A stretch of 64,000 nt of DNA from Pseudomonadota bacterium (GCA_023417315.1 JAEZFW010000067.1:62001-126000); one strand, 5' to 3'; shown: positions 17,482 to 26,750, counted from the stretch's first letter. The notes: generated by a model not told the origin, from the letters alone. A program made the numbers and translations.

Positions 17482-20049
17482 ATGAAATTGAGATCGCTGA
17501 AATACTCGCTTCTCGCGGGCGCCATTGCGCTCGCCGGTTGCCCACTCAACACGGAACCGGTGGCCAATGCGGGGCCCGATCAAACGGTGAAGGAAGGTGC
17601 CGCCGTCGTCTTGCAAGGAACGGGTACTGACGAAACCGGCCAGGTCGTGAAGTACACCTGGACACAGACAGCGGGACCGAAGGTGGAGTTCAAGGTGAAG
17701 CATCATCGCCTGACTTTCACCGCCCCAGAGACGGATGTGCAGCTCGCGCTCGAATTCTCGCTCATCGTCACAGACCAGTTCGGCCTGGTGAGCCAGCCCG
17801 ACTCGGTCAAGGTCATCGTCGATCAGGTCAAGTTCTTCGGCACAGCGCCTGGCGGCCCGGAAGACTACGAACACTTGCTGACCTACTTCAACCAACTCAC
17901 ACCGGAGAATGCCGGCAAGTGGGGCAGCGTCGAAGGCACGCGCGACGTCATGAACTGGGACGCGCTCGATACCGCCTACAACTTCGCGCGCGATAACGGC
18001 ATTCCATTCAAGTTTCACACTTTGCTGTGGGGTCAGCAGCAGCCCGCCTGGATTACGAGTCTGACAGCCGAGGAGCAGCTCGCAGAGATCGACGAGTGGA
18101 TGGCCGCGGTCGCGGCGCGCTACAAGCACCTCAAGTACATCGAAGTCTTGAACGAGCCAATCAATGCACCGCCCCCGTACGCTGCTGCACTCGGCGGAGC
18201 CGGCGCAACCGGTTACGACTGGGTGATCAAAGCTTTCGAGATGGCGCGCACGCATTTCCCGAAGGCACAGTTGATCTTGAACGAGTACAACACCGTTCAC
18301 CTCGAGCAGTTCGCGCAGAACTACCTGCAGATCATCGAGCTTTTGAAGGATCGCGGGCTCATCGATGCGATCGGTGAGCAGGCGCACTTCCTCGAGCGGG
18401 CGGAACCTGCAGTCGTGGCGGCGAATCTCGATCTGCTCGCGACCGCTGGCCTACCAATCTACATCTCGGAGTTCGATCTCAACTTCGCTGATGATGCTCG
18501 CCAGGCGAACGTCATGCGCGATCTCTTCCCAATCTTCTGGGATCACCCGCAAGTCGCCGGCATCACTCACTGGGGTCACTTGCAGGGCAGCGTATGGCGC
18601 ACGGACGCGTACTTGCTCCGCTCGGATGGATCGCATCGACCTGCGCTCGACTACATTCTTTGTTACATGAACGGAGGCGGAGATAGCTGCACCGTTCCCG
18701 AGTACGTTCCAGCCGGCTGGCGCGGGAACGAATACGGCGTAACCATGGAGGCCGAAGAGTATGACGAAGGCTCCGGCGTCGCAGCGCTGGGCGGGGTCGT
18801 TGCGTACACGGACCCGAACGATTGGATCGCGTTCAAGGACGTCGAGTTCCAGCAAGGCTGGGATACGCTCTGGGTGACTTACGCCAAAGGCAACACGGAT
18901 GTCGGCAGCATCTCGATTCATATCGATAGTCTCGAGAGCGACCCCATCCTGACCGTACCCTTGCCGCCTACCAGCGGCTGGGGCAGCAATGCGACGATCG
19001 AAGAAGCGTTGCCTTCCCTCGTCGGCACGCATGACGTCTACATTCGTTTCAACGACGTCTTCGGTGTCGCGAACCTCGACAACGTGCGCTTCGGCAAACC
19101 CCAGCCGAGCTCAGGCGTAAACCTCGTCGTAAATGGAGGTTTCGAGTCGGGTGCGGTGACTGGATGGCAGAGCTGGAACGGCTCGACGCTCGTCGCGTCG
19201 ACTGATCAAGCGCGCACCGGCAACTTCAGCTTGCACGCGAGCGCTCGACCGAACGAGAACCAGTTCGCCGTGTACAACCTGACGAGCGTTGTAGCGCCCG
19301 GAACGACGTACCAGGTGGGTGCGTGGGCGCGTCATAACGGCGCCGCTGCGACGACGATCCGACTTGCGGCTAAAGTGGAGTGCACGGCGGCAACCGCACC
19401 GTCCGGGCACAACACATTCCCGTGGCTTGCGAACAATAGTGCCGTCGCACCGAATATGTGGACGCAGTTCTCGGCGAATCTCGTCATCCCGAACTGCGAC
19501 ATCGTGGACGTCGCAATCTTCTTCGAAGGAACGCCTGTCGGCATCGAGGTGTACCTCGATGACGTTGAAGTCGTGCCGCCCGGCGAGAACCTCGTTGCAG
19601 ATGGATCGTTCGAGACAGGCATCGCTGGTTGGCAGAGCTGGGCAGGTGCAACGCTCAGCGCCTCGAACGCACAAGCGCGGACGGGTGCGCAAAGCCTGTT
19701 AGCGACCAATCGCACGAACACGAATCAGTTCGCTGTCTATAACCTGACGAGCCGGGTCACACGCGGCACCACCTACTCGGTGAATGCGTGGTCGCTCATT
19801 GGCGGCAGTGCCACCGATACGGTGCGTCTGGCTGCGAAAGTGGAGTGCACGGCGGCGACGGCACCCTCCGGCCACAACACCTTCCCCTGGTTGCACAACA
19901 ACACCGGTGTCGTGCCAGGGACGTGGTCTCAGCTATCAGCGCAGCTCGTCGTTCCAGATTGCGATGTCGTCGACGTCGCGATCTTCTTCGAGGGCACTAC
20001 TGCCGGTACGGATGTCTATCTCGACGATGTGTCGGTGCTCGCTCAATAG
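17482..20049 (+). CDS. Multi-domain GH10 endo-beta-1,4-xylanase lipoprotein with CBM6-like and tandem CBM4/9-like modules
   Basis: An 855-residue surface enzyme. It starts with a lipoprotein signal ending LAGC (Cys20), then an Ig/PKD-like domain (about 27-115), a GH10 catalytic domain (about 118-400) with acid/base Glu225 in VLNEP and nucleophile Glu330 in YISEFDL, a CBM6-like domain (about 415-543), and two consecutive CBM4/9-like modules (about 546-700 and 702-855), each beginning N-LV-(N/D)G-FE. The two modules are about 155 residues apart and are also very similar at DNA level. The GH10 domain seems short at its N-terminus. It should hydrolyse internal xylan bonds while bound to the polymer. 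A strong terminator follows at 20074. Confidence 0.9.
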   Translation: MKLRSLKYSLLAGAIALAGCPLNTEPVANAGPDQTVKEGAAVVLQGTGTDETGQVVKYTWTQTAGPKVEFKVKHHRLTFTAPETDVQLALEFSLIVTDQFGLVSQPDSVKVIVDQVKFFGTAPGGPEDYEHLLTYFNQLTPENAGKWGSVEGTRDVMNWDALDTAYNFARDNGIPFKFHTLLWGQQQPAWITSLTAEEQLAEIDEWMAAVAARYKHLKYIEVLNEPINAPPPYAAALGGAGATGYDWVIKAFEMARTHFPKAQLILNEYNTVHLEQFAQNYLQIIELLKDRGLIDAIGEQAHFLERAEPAVVAANLDLLATAGLPIYISEFDLNFADDARQANVMRDLFPIFWDHPQVAGITHWGHLQGSVWRTDAYLLRSDGSHRPALDYILCYMNGGGDSCTVPEYVPAGWRGNEYGVTMEAEEYDEGSGVAALGGVVAYTDPNDWIAFKDVEFQQGWDTLWVTYAKGNTDVGSISIHIDSLESDPILTVPLPPTSGWGSNATIEEALPSLVGTHDVYIRFNDVFGVANLDNVRFGKPQPSSGVNLVVNGGFESGAVTGWQSWNGSTLVASTDQARTGNFSLHASARPNENQFAVYNLTSVVAPGTTYQVGAWARHNGAAATTIRLAAKVECTAATAPSGHNTFPWLANNSAVAPNMWTQFSANLVIPNCDIVDVAIFFEGTPVGIEVYLDDVEVVPPGENLVADGSFETGIAGWQSWAGATLSASNAQARTGAQSLLATNRTNTNQFAVYNLTSRVTRGTTYSVNAWSLIGGSATDTVRLAAKVECTAATAPSGHNTFPWLHNNTGVVPGTWSQLSAQLVVPDCDVVDVAIFFEGTTAGTDVYLDDVSVLAQ

Positions 20050-20073
20050 CGAGCTTGGCAGTGGGTTAGAGTC

Positions 20074-20104
20074 AAAGGGGCCGCGCAAGCGGCCCCTTTT
20101 CTTT
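20074..20104 (+). terminator. Intrinsic terminator after the xylanase gene
   Basis: A perfect 11-bp stem, AAAGGGGCCGC at 20074-20084 pairing with 20089-20099, closes a GCAA tetraloop and runs into TTTTCTTTT. It starts 25 bases after the xylanase stop. Confidence 0.9.
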
Positions 20105-20333
20105 TGACCGGCTTCGAACCGACACGGCCGACGCGGCGAGCCACTGATCTGCAGAGAGCGGAGCATCTCGCGGCGACCTCGGCGTATTCTCTTATTCATT
20201 CGCCGCGAGATAATTCTTGCCTCGCATAGACCATCCGACATCCCTGTTCGGTCGATACGCCGTCGTTCTGTTGCTGTTTCCGACTCAATTCATCCACGTA
20301 CCATGGGAACGTCAACAAACCGAGGAACCCGGC

Positions 20334-20951
20334 ATGAACGTCCTCTACGGTCGCTCCAGCTCGCACTTTACTCGTGTCGCGCGAATTTTCGCCGCGGAGC
20401 TCGGCGTCCCCTACACCTTCGAGATCATCCGCGATCTGCTTTCGACTGATGCCGCTCAGTACGGCGGCAATCCGGCACTCAAGCTGCCAACGCTGCGCAC
20501 CCCCGCGGCGCTATGGTTCGGTACGATGAACATCTGCCGCGAGCTTGCCCGCCAGTCGAATGCTCGTAAGAGAGTGATCTGGCCGGAGGATCACGCGAGC
20601 GCGCTCGTCGCAAATGCGCACGAGTTCATCGCACATGCGATGTCCACGGAAGTGACGATTCTGATGAACCGGTTCACAGGCGGCGACGCGAGCTCCAAGC
20701 ACCAGCAGAAATCGATCACGAGTCTCTCGCGAACGATGGCATGGCTCGAGAGCAACTATGAGTCCTTCATGCGCGAGCTTCCCCGCGAACGCGATCTGAC
20801 ATATCTCGAGGTCACTCTGTTTTGTCTGGTCGAGCACCTCGAGTTCCGCGAAGTGCTCGCGACCAAGAACTATCCCGAGCTCAGCGCGTTCGCGCAGCGA
20901 TTCTCCGAGCGCGACTCCGCTCGAAGCACGCCGTATCGCCTGGATGGATGA
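20334..20951 (+). CDS. Glutathione S-transferase-like protein
   Basis: A 205-residue protein with the thioredoxin-fold N-terminus of GSTs: MNVLYGRSSSHFTRVARIFA, then ELGVPYTFE, and a cis-Pro-like KLPTLRTP. The C-terminal half is helical with a D-TYLE segment near LPRERDLTYLEVTLF typical of the GST C-domain. The usual catalytic Ser/Tyr/Cys near residue 9 is represented by the SSS run. The ATG at 20334 follows GAGGAA at 7 bases; upstream in-frame starts add a hydrophobic stretch unlike a GST. Role: probably conjugation or isomerisation with glutathione; substrate unknown. Confidence 0.75.
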   Translation: MNVLYGRSSSHFTRVARIFAAELGVPYTFEIIRDLLSTDAAQYGGNPALKLPTLRTPAALWFGTMNICRELARQSNARKRVIWPEDHASALVANAHEFIAHAMSTEVTILMNRFTGGDASSKHQQKSITSLSRTMAWLESNYESFMRELPRERDLTYLEVTLFCLVEHLEFREVLATKNYPELSAFAQRFSERDSARSTPYRLDG

Positions 20952-20957
20952 AGAGGA

Positions 20958-20986
20958 GACTCTCAAGACGCTAAGCCCGCAAAGGG
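20958..20986. repeat. Copy of a dispersed 'CTCTCGCAAAGC' intergenic repeat
   Basis: The sequence GACTCTCAAGACGC followed by TAAGCCCGCAAAGGG, just after the GST-like stop, is a diverged copy of a motif also found at 42877, 46490 and 53313. Confidence 0.4.
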
Positions 20987-21169
20987 GATCTAAAACCAAT
21001 CGCAGCTCTGATCTGCGCGGGGCTGGCGGACTCGGCGAGAAACTCTTTCTCCCACCTTGGCCGTGATGTAATCTCAACGTAACAAGAAGATCATCCGGCG
21101 CGTATGGCTGCTCACGGACGCAGCAACCGCAATGGGTGCATCGCGGCGAACGATCAGCGAGGACGACGT

Positions 21170-22426
21170 ATGCAGCCGGCCGCTTCTATCGATATGCCCA
21201 CGAACGAGCGTATCGCAATCGTCGACATCCTCCGCGCGATCGCGTTGTTCGGAATCATCATCAATCATTCCGCGCTGAGCTTTCTTGCAGGCCCGGAGCC
21301 TACTCCTGGCTTCAACGAGTTCAGCTCGCTCGATAAGACCGTGAACGATGTGGCCGAGCTCCTCACGTTCGGCAAGTTCTTTGCGATCTTCTCGTTCCTC
21401 TTCGGGATGAGCTTCGCGATTCAGCTCGATGGCGCGGCGCGCAAAGGAACGAGCTTCGTCGGTCGCTTCGCGTGGCGGATCACGATCCTGTTCGCGATTG
21501 GCTTCGTGCACTCCATGTTTTTCAGTGGCGATGTCTTGATGATCTATGCACTGCTCGGCTTCCTGCTGATCCCATGCCGCAAGCTGAAGAGCAGGACACT
21601 CGTCGTGCTAGGTCTGATCCTGGCGCTCAACGCACCGATGCTTCTGCTGGGCGCGGCGCGTGTGAGCGCACCGCCCCCGACTGCAGAACAGCAGCAAACG
21701 GCCGCGAATTTTCAAGCGCAGTTCGAGGCAGCGACGCATGAGCAATTCCGCATCAAACAATCAGGCACGCTGGGCGAGCTCGTGCAGATGAACATCACCG
21801 GATCGATGTTCAACAAGATGCTTTTCATGGTGTTCACCGGCCGGTTGTGGATCACGTTCGGCTATTTCTTGCTGGGCCTGTGGGCAGGTCGGGTCGGCCT
21901 CTTCAAAGAAACCGAGTCGAACCGCCGATTGTTCAGCCAACTGTTGTTGTGGTCGGGCGTTCTCGCGCTCATCACGAGCATCGTCCATATCGTTTCGCCG
22001 ACGTCGTTTGTGAACCCCGAGCCGACGTTTGCGGCTCTCTTCTCCTACCTCTCCTTCACTCTGCAGCAATCCACGCTCGCTGCGTTCTTTGTCGCGGCGT
22101 TCACACTGCTCTACTGGAATAGGCCGCGCTACTCTCTCTGGCCGCATCTGGCCGCCACCGGCAAGATGGGCCTCACGACCTACCTGCTGCAAACAGTGTT
22201 TGGTGCCATCGTATTTTTCGGCATCGGCTTCGGGATGCTTGGGAAGATTGGCGTCACTGCTTCCATTGCCCTCGGAGTCGCGTTCTTCGCACTCGAAATT
22301 CTGTTCGCCACGTGGTGGCTCAGGCGCTTCAACATGGGACCTGTCGAGTGGCTGTGGCGCTCGCTCACCTACTTCAAGCTGCAGCCCATTGGATCAAGAG
22401 AGAAGCGGTTGGTGGTTAGTGGCTAG
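21170..22426 (+). CDS. DUF418 family integral membrane protein
   Basis: A 418-residue polytopic membrane protein. The family start is plain: ERIAIVDILRAIALFGIIIN, followed by FGKFFAIFSFLFGMSFA. About eight to ten hydrophobic helices alternate with loops, and the C-terminal block has GKMGLTTYLLQT and GPVEWLWRSLTY, the usual DUF418 ending. The ATG at 21170 follows AGCGAGGA at about 6 bases. Members resemble acyltransferase-like membrane proteins of unknown substrate; the function is unassigned. Confidence 0.85.
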   Translation: MQPAASIDMPTNERIAIVDILRAIALFGIIINHSALSFLAGPEPTPGFNEFSSLDKTVNDVAELLTFGKFFAIFSFLFGMSFAIQLDGAARKGTSFVGRFAWRITILFAIGFVHSMFFSGDVLMIYALLGFLLIPCRKLKSRTLVVLGLILALNAPMLLLGAARVSAPPPTAEQQQTAANFQAQFEAATHEQFRIKQSGTLGELVQMNITGSMFNKMLFMVFTGRLWITFGYFLLGLWAGRVGLFKETESNRRLFSQLLLWSGVLALITSIVHIVSPTSFVNPEPTFAALFSYLSFTLQQSTLAAFFVAAFTLLYWNRPRYSLWPHLAATGKMGLTTYLLQTVFGAIVFFGIGFGMLGKIGVTASIALGVAFFALEILFATWWLRRFNMGPVEWLWRSLTYFKLQPIGSREKRLVVSG

Positions 22427-22781
22427 CTACATACGCGCTCCCCGAATACGCGCTCCAGGCTACACAACTCGTTGAAGAGTAAGGATATTCTTACGGTCGT
22501 GATCTCACGACGTTCTCAATTGGGGCCAAATCGCGCCGCCGGGGTCCTGTACCTCGAAATCCGCCTCCCCGTCTCCATATAGCCACGCAGAGCGCGATCG
22601 ACTTCGGCTAGAATGCGCGGCTTTGCAATGCCACGCCTTGAATCAGGCGGCGCCCGGAAAATTGCAGCAATAACCTCATTGGTATCAGTAGGTGGGAACC
22701 CCTATTCTCCCGGCCCCGCTCGGCATCGGGATCGGCCGATCACTTTAGAAACTTGCCCGAAAACTTGCATTGGAATCAGCT
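22427..22781. other. Intergenic region upstream of the EF-G gene
   Basis: About 355 bases without a gene. An 11-base direct repeat (ATACGCGCTCC) occurs at about 22431 and 22445. A TAGAAT at 22609-22614 could be a -10 box, but its -35 partner is weak. No rpsL, rpsG or tuf gene is present here. Confidence 0.35.
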
Positions 22782-24935
22782 ATGCCTCGCACCGTACCTC
22801 TCTCTGACATCCGCAACATCGGCATCATCGCCCACGTCGATGCCGGCAAGACCACCACGACCGAGCGGATCCTCTATTACACCGGACGTAAGCACACGAT
22901 CGTCGACGTCCACGAGACGAAGGACCTCAAGTCCTCGACGACGACCGACTACATGGAGCAGGAGCAGAAGCGCGGCATCACGATTCAGTCCGCGGCGGTC
23001 TCCACCTTCTGGCGCAAGAAGAAGATCAACGTCATCGATACCCCGGGCCACGTCGATTTCACGATCGAAGTGAATCGCTCGCTGCGCGTGCTCGACGGCG
23101 CGGTCGTCGTGTTCGACGGCGTCGCTGGCGTGGAGCCCCAGTCCGAAACGAACTGGCGTCTCGCCGACAACTACGGCGTGCCGCGTATCTGCTACGTCAA
23201 CAAGATGGACCGCAGCGGCGCGGGCTTCTTGCGTTGCGTCGACATGATCAAGAAGCGCCTTGGCGCGCGTCCGCTGCCGGTGCAATTGCCGATCGGCTCT
23301 GAAGACAACTTCAAAGGCATGATCGATCTCGTCGAGATGAAGGCGCTCGTGTGGGAGTCCGATGATCGCGATGCCAAACCCGTTCCGCACGACATCACAC
23401 CGGATATCGCGGACAAGCTGAACATCAGCGTTCCGAGCGACCGTGCAATCCTCGCTCAGATCGAGCAGTTCCGCACAGAGCTCGTCGACACCTGCCTCGA
23501 GCAGGACGATGAGGCGATGGAAGCGTACCTGAACGACGGCATCGTTCCGTCGGCTGACATGCTGCGCAAGTGCTTGCGCAAAGGGACGCTCAGCGGCGCA
23601 TTCAACCCCGTGCTCTGCGGCTCTTCATATAAGAACAAGGGCGTGACGCAGGTGCTCGACGCCGTCGTCGATTACTTGCCCGCTCCCACGGACGTCGAAG
23701 CCATCAAGACGGTGGATGCGGACGGTAACCCCATCGGGGAGCGAATCTGCTCGGACGATGAGCCGTTTGCGGGTCTGGCGTTCAAGGTGATCAACGACGC
23801 CTACGGCGCGCTCACGTTCGTGCGCGTGTACTCAGGCGTGCTGACCAAGGGTATGTCGGTGATGAATTCGACGCGCGGCAAGCGCGAGAAGATCGGCCGC
23901 ATGGTGGAGATGTTCGCGCAGCAGGCGAACCCGATCGAAGAAGCGCGCGCAGGCGACATTATTGCGCTCGTCTCGCTTGCCGAGACGGACACCGGCGACA
24001 CCTTGTGCGATTCCAATGCACCGGTCGTGCTGGAGCGCATGCGTTTCCCGGACCCAGTCATCAGCGTGTCGGTCCAGTCGAAGAACAAGCAGGATCAGGA
24101 GAAGTTCGGTGCGGCGCTCGGCAAGATGGTGCGCGCCGATCCTTCTCTCTATCTCGAAACCGATCGCGAGACCGGGCAGACGATTCTGCGCGGCATGGGC
24201 GAGCTGCACCTCGAAGTCACGCTCGATCGAATTCGTACTGAATTCGGCGTCGAAGGCGTCATGGGTCAACCCCAGGTCGCGTACCGCGAGACGATCACGA
24301 AGCCGATCGCCGAGCAGTACGTCCACAAGAAACAGACCGGCGGTGCCGGTCAGTTCGCCGAAGTGTGGATCACGTTCGAACCGCTCGAGCGCGGCAAGGG
24401 CTTCGAGTTCGTCGATGAGACCGTCGGCGGCTCGGTACCGAAGGAGTACGTGCCTTCGGTCGAAAAGGGTCTGCGCATGCAACTCGAAGAAGGTGTGCTC
24501 GCGAAGTATCCGACCGTGGACTTCCGCGCGCGCCTCACGGACGGCAGCTACCACGACGTCGACTCGAACGCGATGACGTTCGAAATCGCGGCGAAGGCGT
24601 GCTTCCGCGAAGCGATGCGTAAGGCGGGTCCGATCCTGCTCGAGCCCGTGATGAAGGTCGAGACGGTGACGCCGCAGGACTACCTGGGCGATGTCATCGG
24701 CGACATCAATCGTCGTCGCGGCATGATTCAGGAGCAGCTCGAGCGCGGGACCAACATCGCGGTCGTCGCCACCGTTCCGTTGTCGGAAATGTTCGGCTAC
24801 ATCGGACACCTCCGCGGAATGACGAGCGGTCGCGCGTCGTACACGATGGAGTTCTCGCACTACGACCCAGTGCCGCGCAACGTCGCAGAGGCGATCATCG
24901 CCGAAGCTAGCAAGGCCAAGGGCGCAGCGGCGTAA
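22782..24935 (+). CDS. fusA: Elongation factor G (stand-alone paralogue)
   Basis: A 717-residue translational GTPase of normal EF-G length. G1 is AHVDAGKT (17-24), switch II DTPGHVDF, and the specificity motif NKMD. The domains follow in order: G, domain II (AFKVINDAYGALTFVRVYSG), III, IV (QTGGAGQFAEVWI) and V (PLSEMFGYIGHLRGMTSGR). The switch I region reads VHETKDLKSSTTTDYMEQEQ, with roughly four more residues than the usual VHDGAATMDWMEQEQ. The ATG at 22782 follows GGAATCAGCT. It is a monocistronic gene with its own terminator, not in a str operon, so it is probably a second EF-G; whether it is the housekeeping copy cannot be told. Confidence 0.88.
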   Translation: MPRTVPLSDIRNIGIIAHVDAGKTTTTERILYYTGRKHTIVDVHETKDLKSSTTTDYMEQEQKRGITIQSAAVSTFWRKKKINVIDTPGHVDFTIEVNRSLRVLDGAVVVFDGVAGVEPQSETNWRLADNYGVPRICYVNKMDRSGAGFLRCVDMIKKRLGARPLPVQLPIGSEDNFKGMIDLVEMKALVWESDDRDAKPVPHDITPDIADKLNISVPSDRAILAQIEQFRTELVDTCLEQDDEAMEAYLNDGIVPSADMLRKCLRKGTLSGAFNPVLCGSSYKNKGVTQVLDAVVDYLPAPTDVEAIKTVDADGNPIGERICSDDEPFAGLAFKVINDAYGALTFVRVYSGVLTKGMSVMNSTRGKREKIGRMVEMFAQQANPIEEARAGDIIALVSLAETDTGDTLCDSNAPVVLERMRFPDPVISVSVQSKNKQDQEKFGAALGKMVRADPSLYLETDRETGQTILRGMGELHLEVTLDRIRTEFGVEGVMGQPQVAYRETITKPIAEQYVHKKQTGGAGQFAEVWITFEPLERGKGFEFVDETVGGSVPKEYVPSVEKGLRMQLEEGVLAKYPTVDFRARLTDGSYHDVDSNAMTFEIAAKACFREAMRKAGPILLEPVMKVETVTPQDYLGDVIGDINRRRGMIQEQLERGTNIAVVATVPLSEMFGYIGHLRGMTSGRASYTMEFSHYDPVPRNVAEAIIAEASKAKGAAA

Positions 24936-24992
24936 GTGCTGCCGCGGCCAACCGGCTAACTGGCCACTGGCTTACCGGCCAGAGCGAAAGCG

Positions 24993-25026
24993 AAGGGAGC
25001 GGATCGAACGATCCGCTCCCTTTTTT
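24993..25026 (+). terminator. Intrinsic terminator after the EF-G gene
   Basis: GGGAGCGGATC (24995-25005) pairs with 25010-25020 around a GAAC loop, extended by two A-T pairs, and is followed by TTTTTT. It lies 58 bases after the EF-G stop. Confidence 0.92.
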
Positions 25027-25288
25027 ATTGCGCTTCACCCCGACACCAGTCACATGTCACTTCAGCTATCCGCAATACAGACCCCCTTTACGTGACTCAG
25101 CGGCGCAGGTCTGCCGCCAGGACTGGTTTCAGGACCGGGCGTAAATACATCCCTGTAGCCCTGGTACGAAAACGTCCTGTTTTCGAACCTCCTGAAACAA
25201 GTCCTGCCGTCAGCCCTGCTCGTGCCACCCGTCGCGTTGGAGTGCGAAGAAAAGAAAGAGGAAGAAGATAAGACAGGAAGACTGGACA

Positions 25289-25373
25289 GGATGAACAGGA
25301 TGCACAGGATGGAAGAGAAGCCGGAGCGAGTTTGATCAACCACTCTCCCAAATCCTGTTCATCCTGTTCATCC
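25289..25373. repeat. Inverted repeat built from 9-base AGGATGAAC units
   Basis: The left arm GGATGAACAGGATG-CACAGGAT (25289-25310) matches the complement of the right arm (25352-25373) at 21 of 22 positions. Each arm is itself a tandem of 9-base units, and the spacer is 41 bases. Confidence 0.75.
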
Positions 25374-25718
25374 TCTCAAAGAATTCTTCCTCTCAGAACC
25401 TCCGAGCAAACGAGGCAAGCGCGCTCTTCGAGCGGATGGAGGGACGCGGGCAGGAACTTGTCGTATCGGGGTGTGCCGCTACCGACACACTCAAGTGCCA
25501 CCTCTTGCCCATCCAGCTGGCCGCTACGGTGCGCGGTGCGCAATGCTGGCACCAGCCACGGAGCAAATCGTGCGGGCACCCGCTGCGTGGCCTCACGAAT
25601 ACATCACCGAAGGACCGACAAGTTTCTGGACGCGGCATTCCAGCCGCTCTGCCGATAGGCGCGCGCGGGTGGTGGCACAACATTCAAGCAGCATTTGTTA
25701 ACTAAATCGCCAGGCTGC

Positions 25719-25745
25719 TGTCACAGACGACCAAGGTCTTACGTC
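25719..25745 (+). promoter_or_regulatory. Probable ECF41-type autoregulatory promoter
   Basis: TGTCACA at 25719-25725, a 16-base spacer and CGTC at 25742-25745. This matches the promoter consensus I recall for ECF41 sigma factors (TGTCACA-N16-CGTC), and it lies about 70 bases before the ECF41 start codon at 25815. Confidence 0.8.
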
Positions 25746-25814
25746 TAAGTCTTGAGGCGGCGTTGGTTCGCACTTGCGCGCTGCCGGAGAAACTTGTACG
25801 ACTGCAAGGCACGC

Positions 25815-26711
25815 ATGGATCAGAAAGCCGAAACGTTTCAATCGCTTCGCCCACGCCTCGTGGCCCTTGCTTATCGCATGCTCGGCAGCCGAGCGGATGC
25901 GGAAGACGTCTTGCACGACGCGTGGCTGCGTTGGAATGCAACCGACACATCGCAGGTGCAATCCAGCGAAGCGTGGCTCAAGACGGCCGTGACACGCCTG
26001 TCAATCGATCGTCTGCGTCGTGCGAAGGCCGAGCGCGAACGTTATGAGGGTCCTTGGTTGCCCGAGCCGCTCTCGGACACCGATATGAGCTCGCCGCAGC
26101 TCGCACTCGAGCGCGACGAAGATGTGTCGATCGCATTCCTCACGATGCTCGAGACACTCTCGCCGGAGGAGCGCGCTGTGTTCGTTCTCCACGACATTCT
26201 CGACGATGACTACGCCGACATCGCAGAGATGATCGGCAAGTCGCAAGCAGCGTGCAGGCAAATGGTTCATCGCGCACGCGAGCGCCTTACGTCCAAGCGT
26301 CGCCGCTACCTGGTAGACGATGCAACGCGCAGGCGCATGCTCGAACGCTTTATCGAGGCAGCGAATCGAGGCGATCGCAAAGAGATCATGTCGCTGTTTG
26401 CATCAGAGGCGGTGATGACTTCGGATGGCGGAGGGAAAGCTATCGCTGTTCGTCGCCCGCTGATCGGCGCAGAACGCATTGCCTGGCTATGGTTCGCAGT
26501 CGCGAGCCGTGCTCGATTGCTCGCCGACCGCCGTCTCGTCCGCGCGAATGGCGAGTGGGCGATCGCATCGTTCTACAACGGCCACCTCCACTCCGTCGCG
26601 ACGATCGAAACGGATGGCGAGCACATCCATCGCTTCTATTCCATCGCGAACCCGGACAAGCTCAGCTCATTCCGCGACCTTGTCACAGACTTCGGCATCG
26701 CTACGTCTTGA
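25815..26711 (+). CDS. ECF41-family RNA polymerase sigma factor with SnoaL-like C-terminal domain
   Basis: A 298-residue sigma factor (SigJ type). Region 2 has RLVALAYRMLGSRADAEDVLHDAWLRW; region 4 has LSPEERAVFVLHDI and IAEMIGKSQAACRQMVHRAR. The C-terminal SnoaL-like domain replaces a separate anti-sigma factor. All three ECF41 signatures are present: WLPEP in the linker, DGGGK in the SnoaL domain and NPDKL near the end. The ATG at 25815 is chosen because it begins the conserved domain. The gene has its cognate promoter upstream and is followed by a carboxymuconolactone-decarboxylase-like gene, the classical ECF41 target. Confidence 0.93.
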   Translation: MDQKAETFQSLRPRLVALAYRMLGSRADAEDVLHDAWLRWNATDTSQVQSSEAWLKTAVTRLSIDRLRRAKAERERYEGPWLPEPLSDTDMSSPQLALERDEDVSIAFLTMLETLSPEERAVFVLHDILDDDYADIAEMIGKSQAACRQMVHRARERLTSKRRRYLVDDATRRRMLERFIEAANRGDRKEIMSLFASEAVMTSDGGGKAIAVRRPLIGAERIAWLWFAVASRARLLADRRLVRANGEWAIASFYNGHLHSVATIETDGEHIHRFYSIANPDKLSSFRDLVTDFGIATS

Positions 26712-26750
26712 ATGTTGAGAGCCGCTCGGAACTCTCGCCTCCCTGGTACT

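Larger units (their letters stand above)
25027..25814. other. Repeat-containing intergenic region before the ECF41 gene
   Basis: About 790 bases without a convincing gene. It holds an inverted repeat of 9-base units (25289-25373), a small hairpin with GAAAAC/GTTTTC arms near 25167, and the ECF41 promoter (25719-25745). Several frames are open over 25393-25705 on both strands, giving Cys- and Trp-rich peptides of no known family; they were not called. Confidence 0.5.

Noticed and set aside
22600..22620. TAGAAT as the EF-G promoter -10 box
   Set aside because: No acceptable -35 element at 16-18 bases; kept only as a remark.
25393..25705. Open frames on both strands giving Cys/Trp-rich peptides
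   Set aside because: No ribosome site, no family, competing frames on both strands; left as non-coding.
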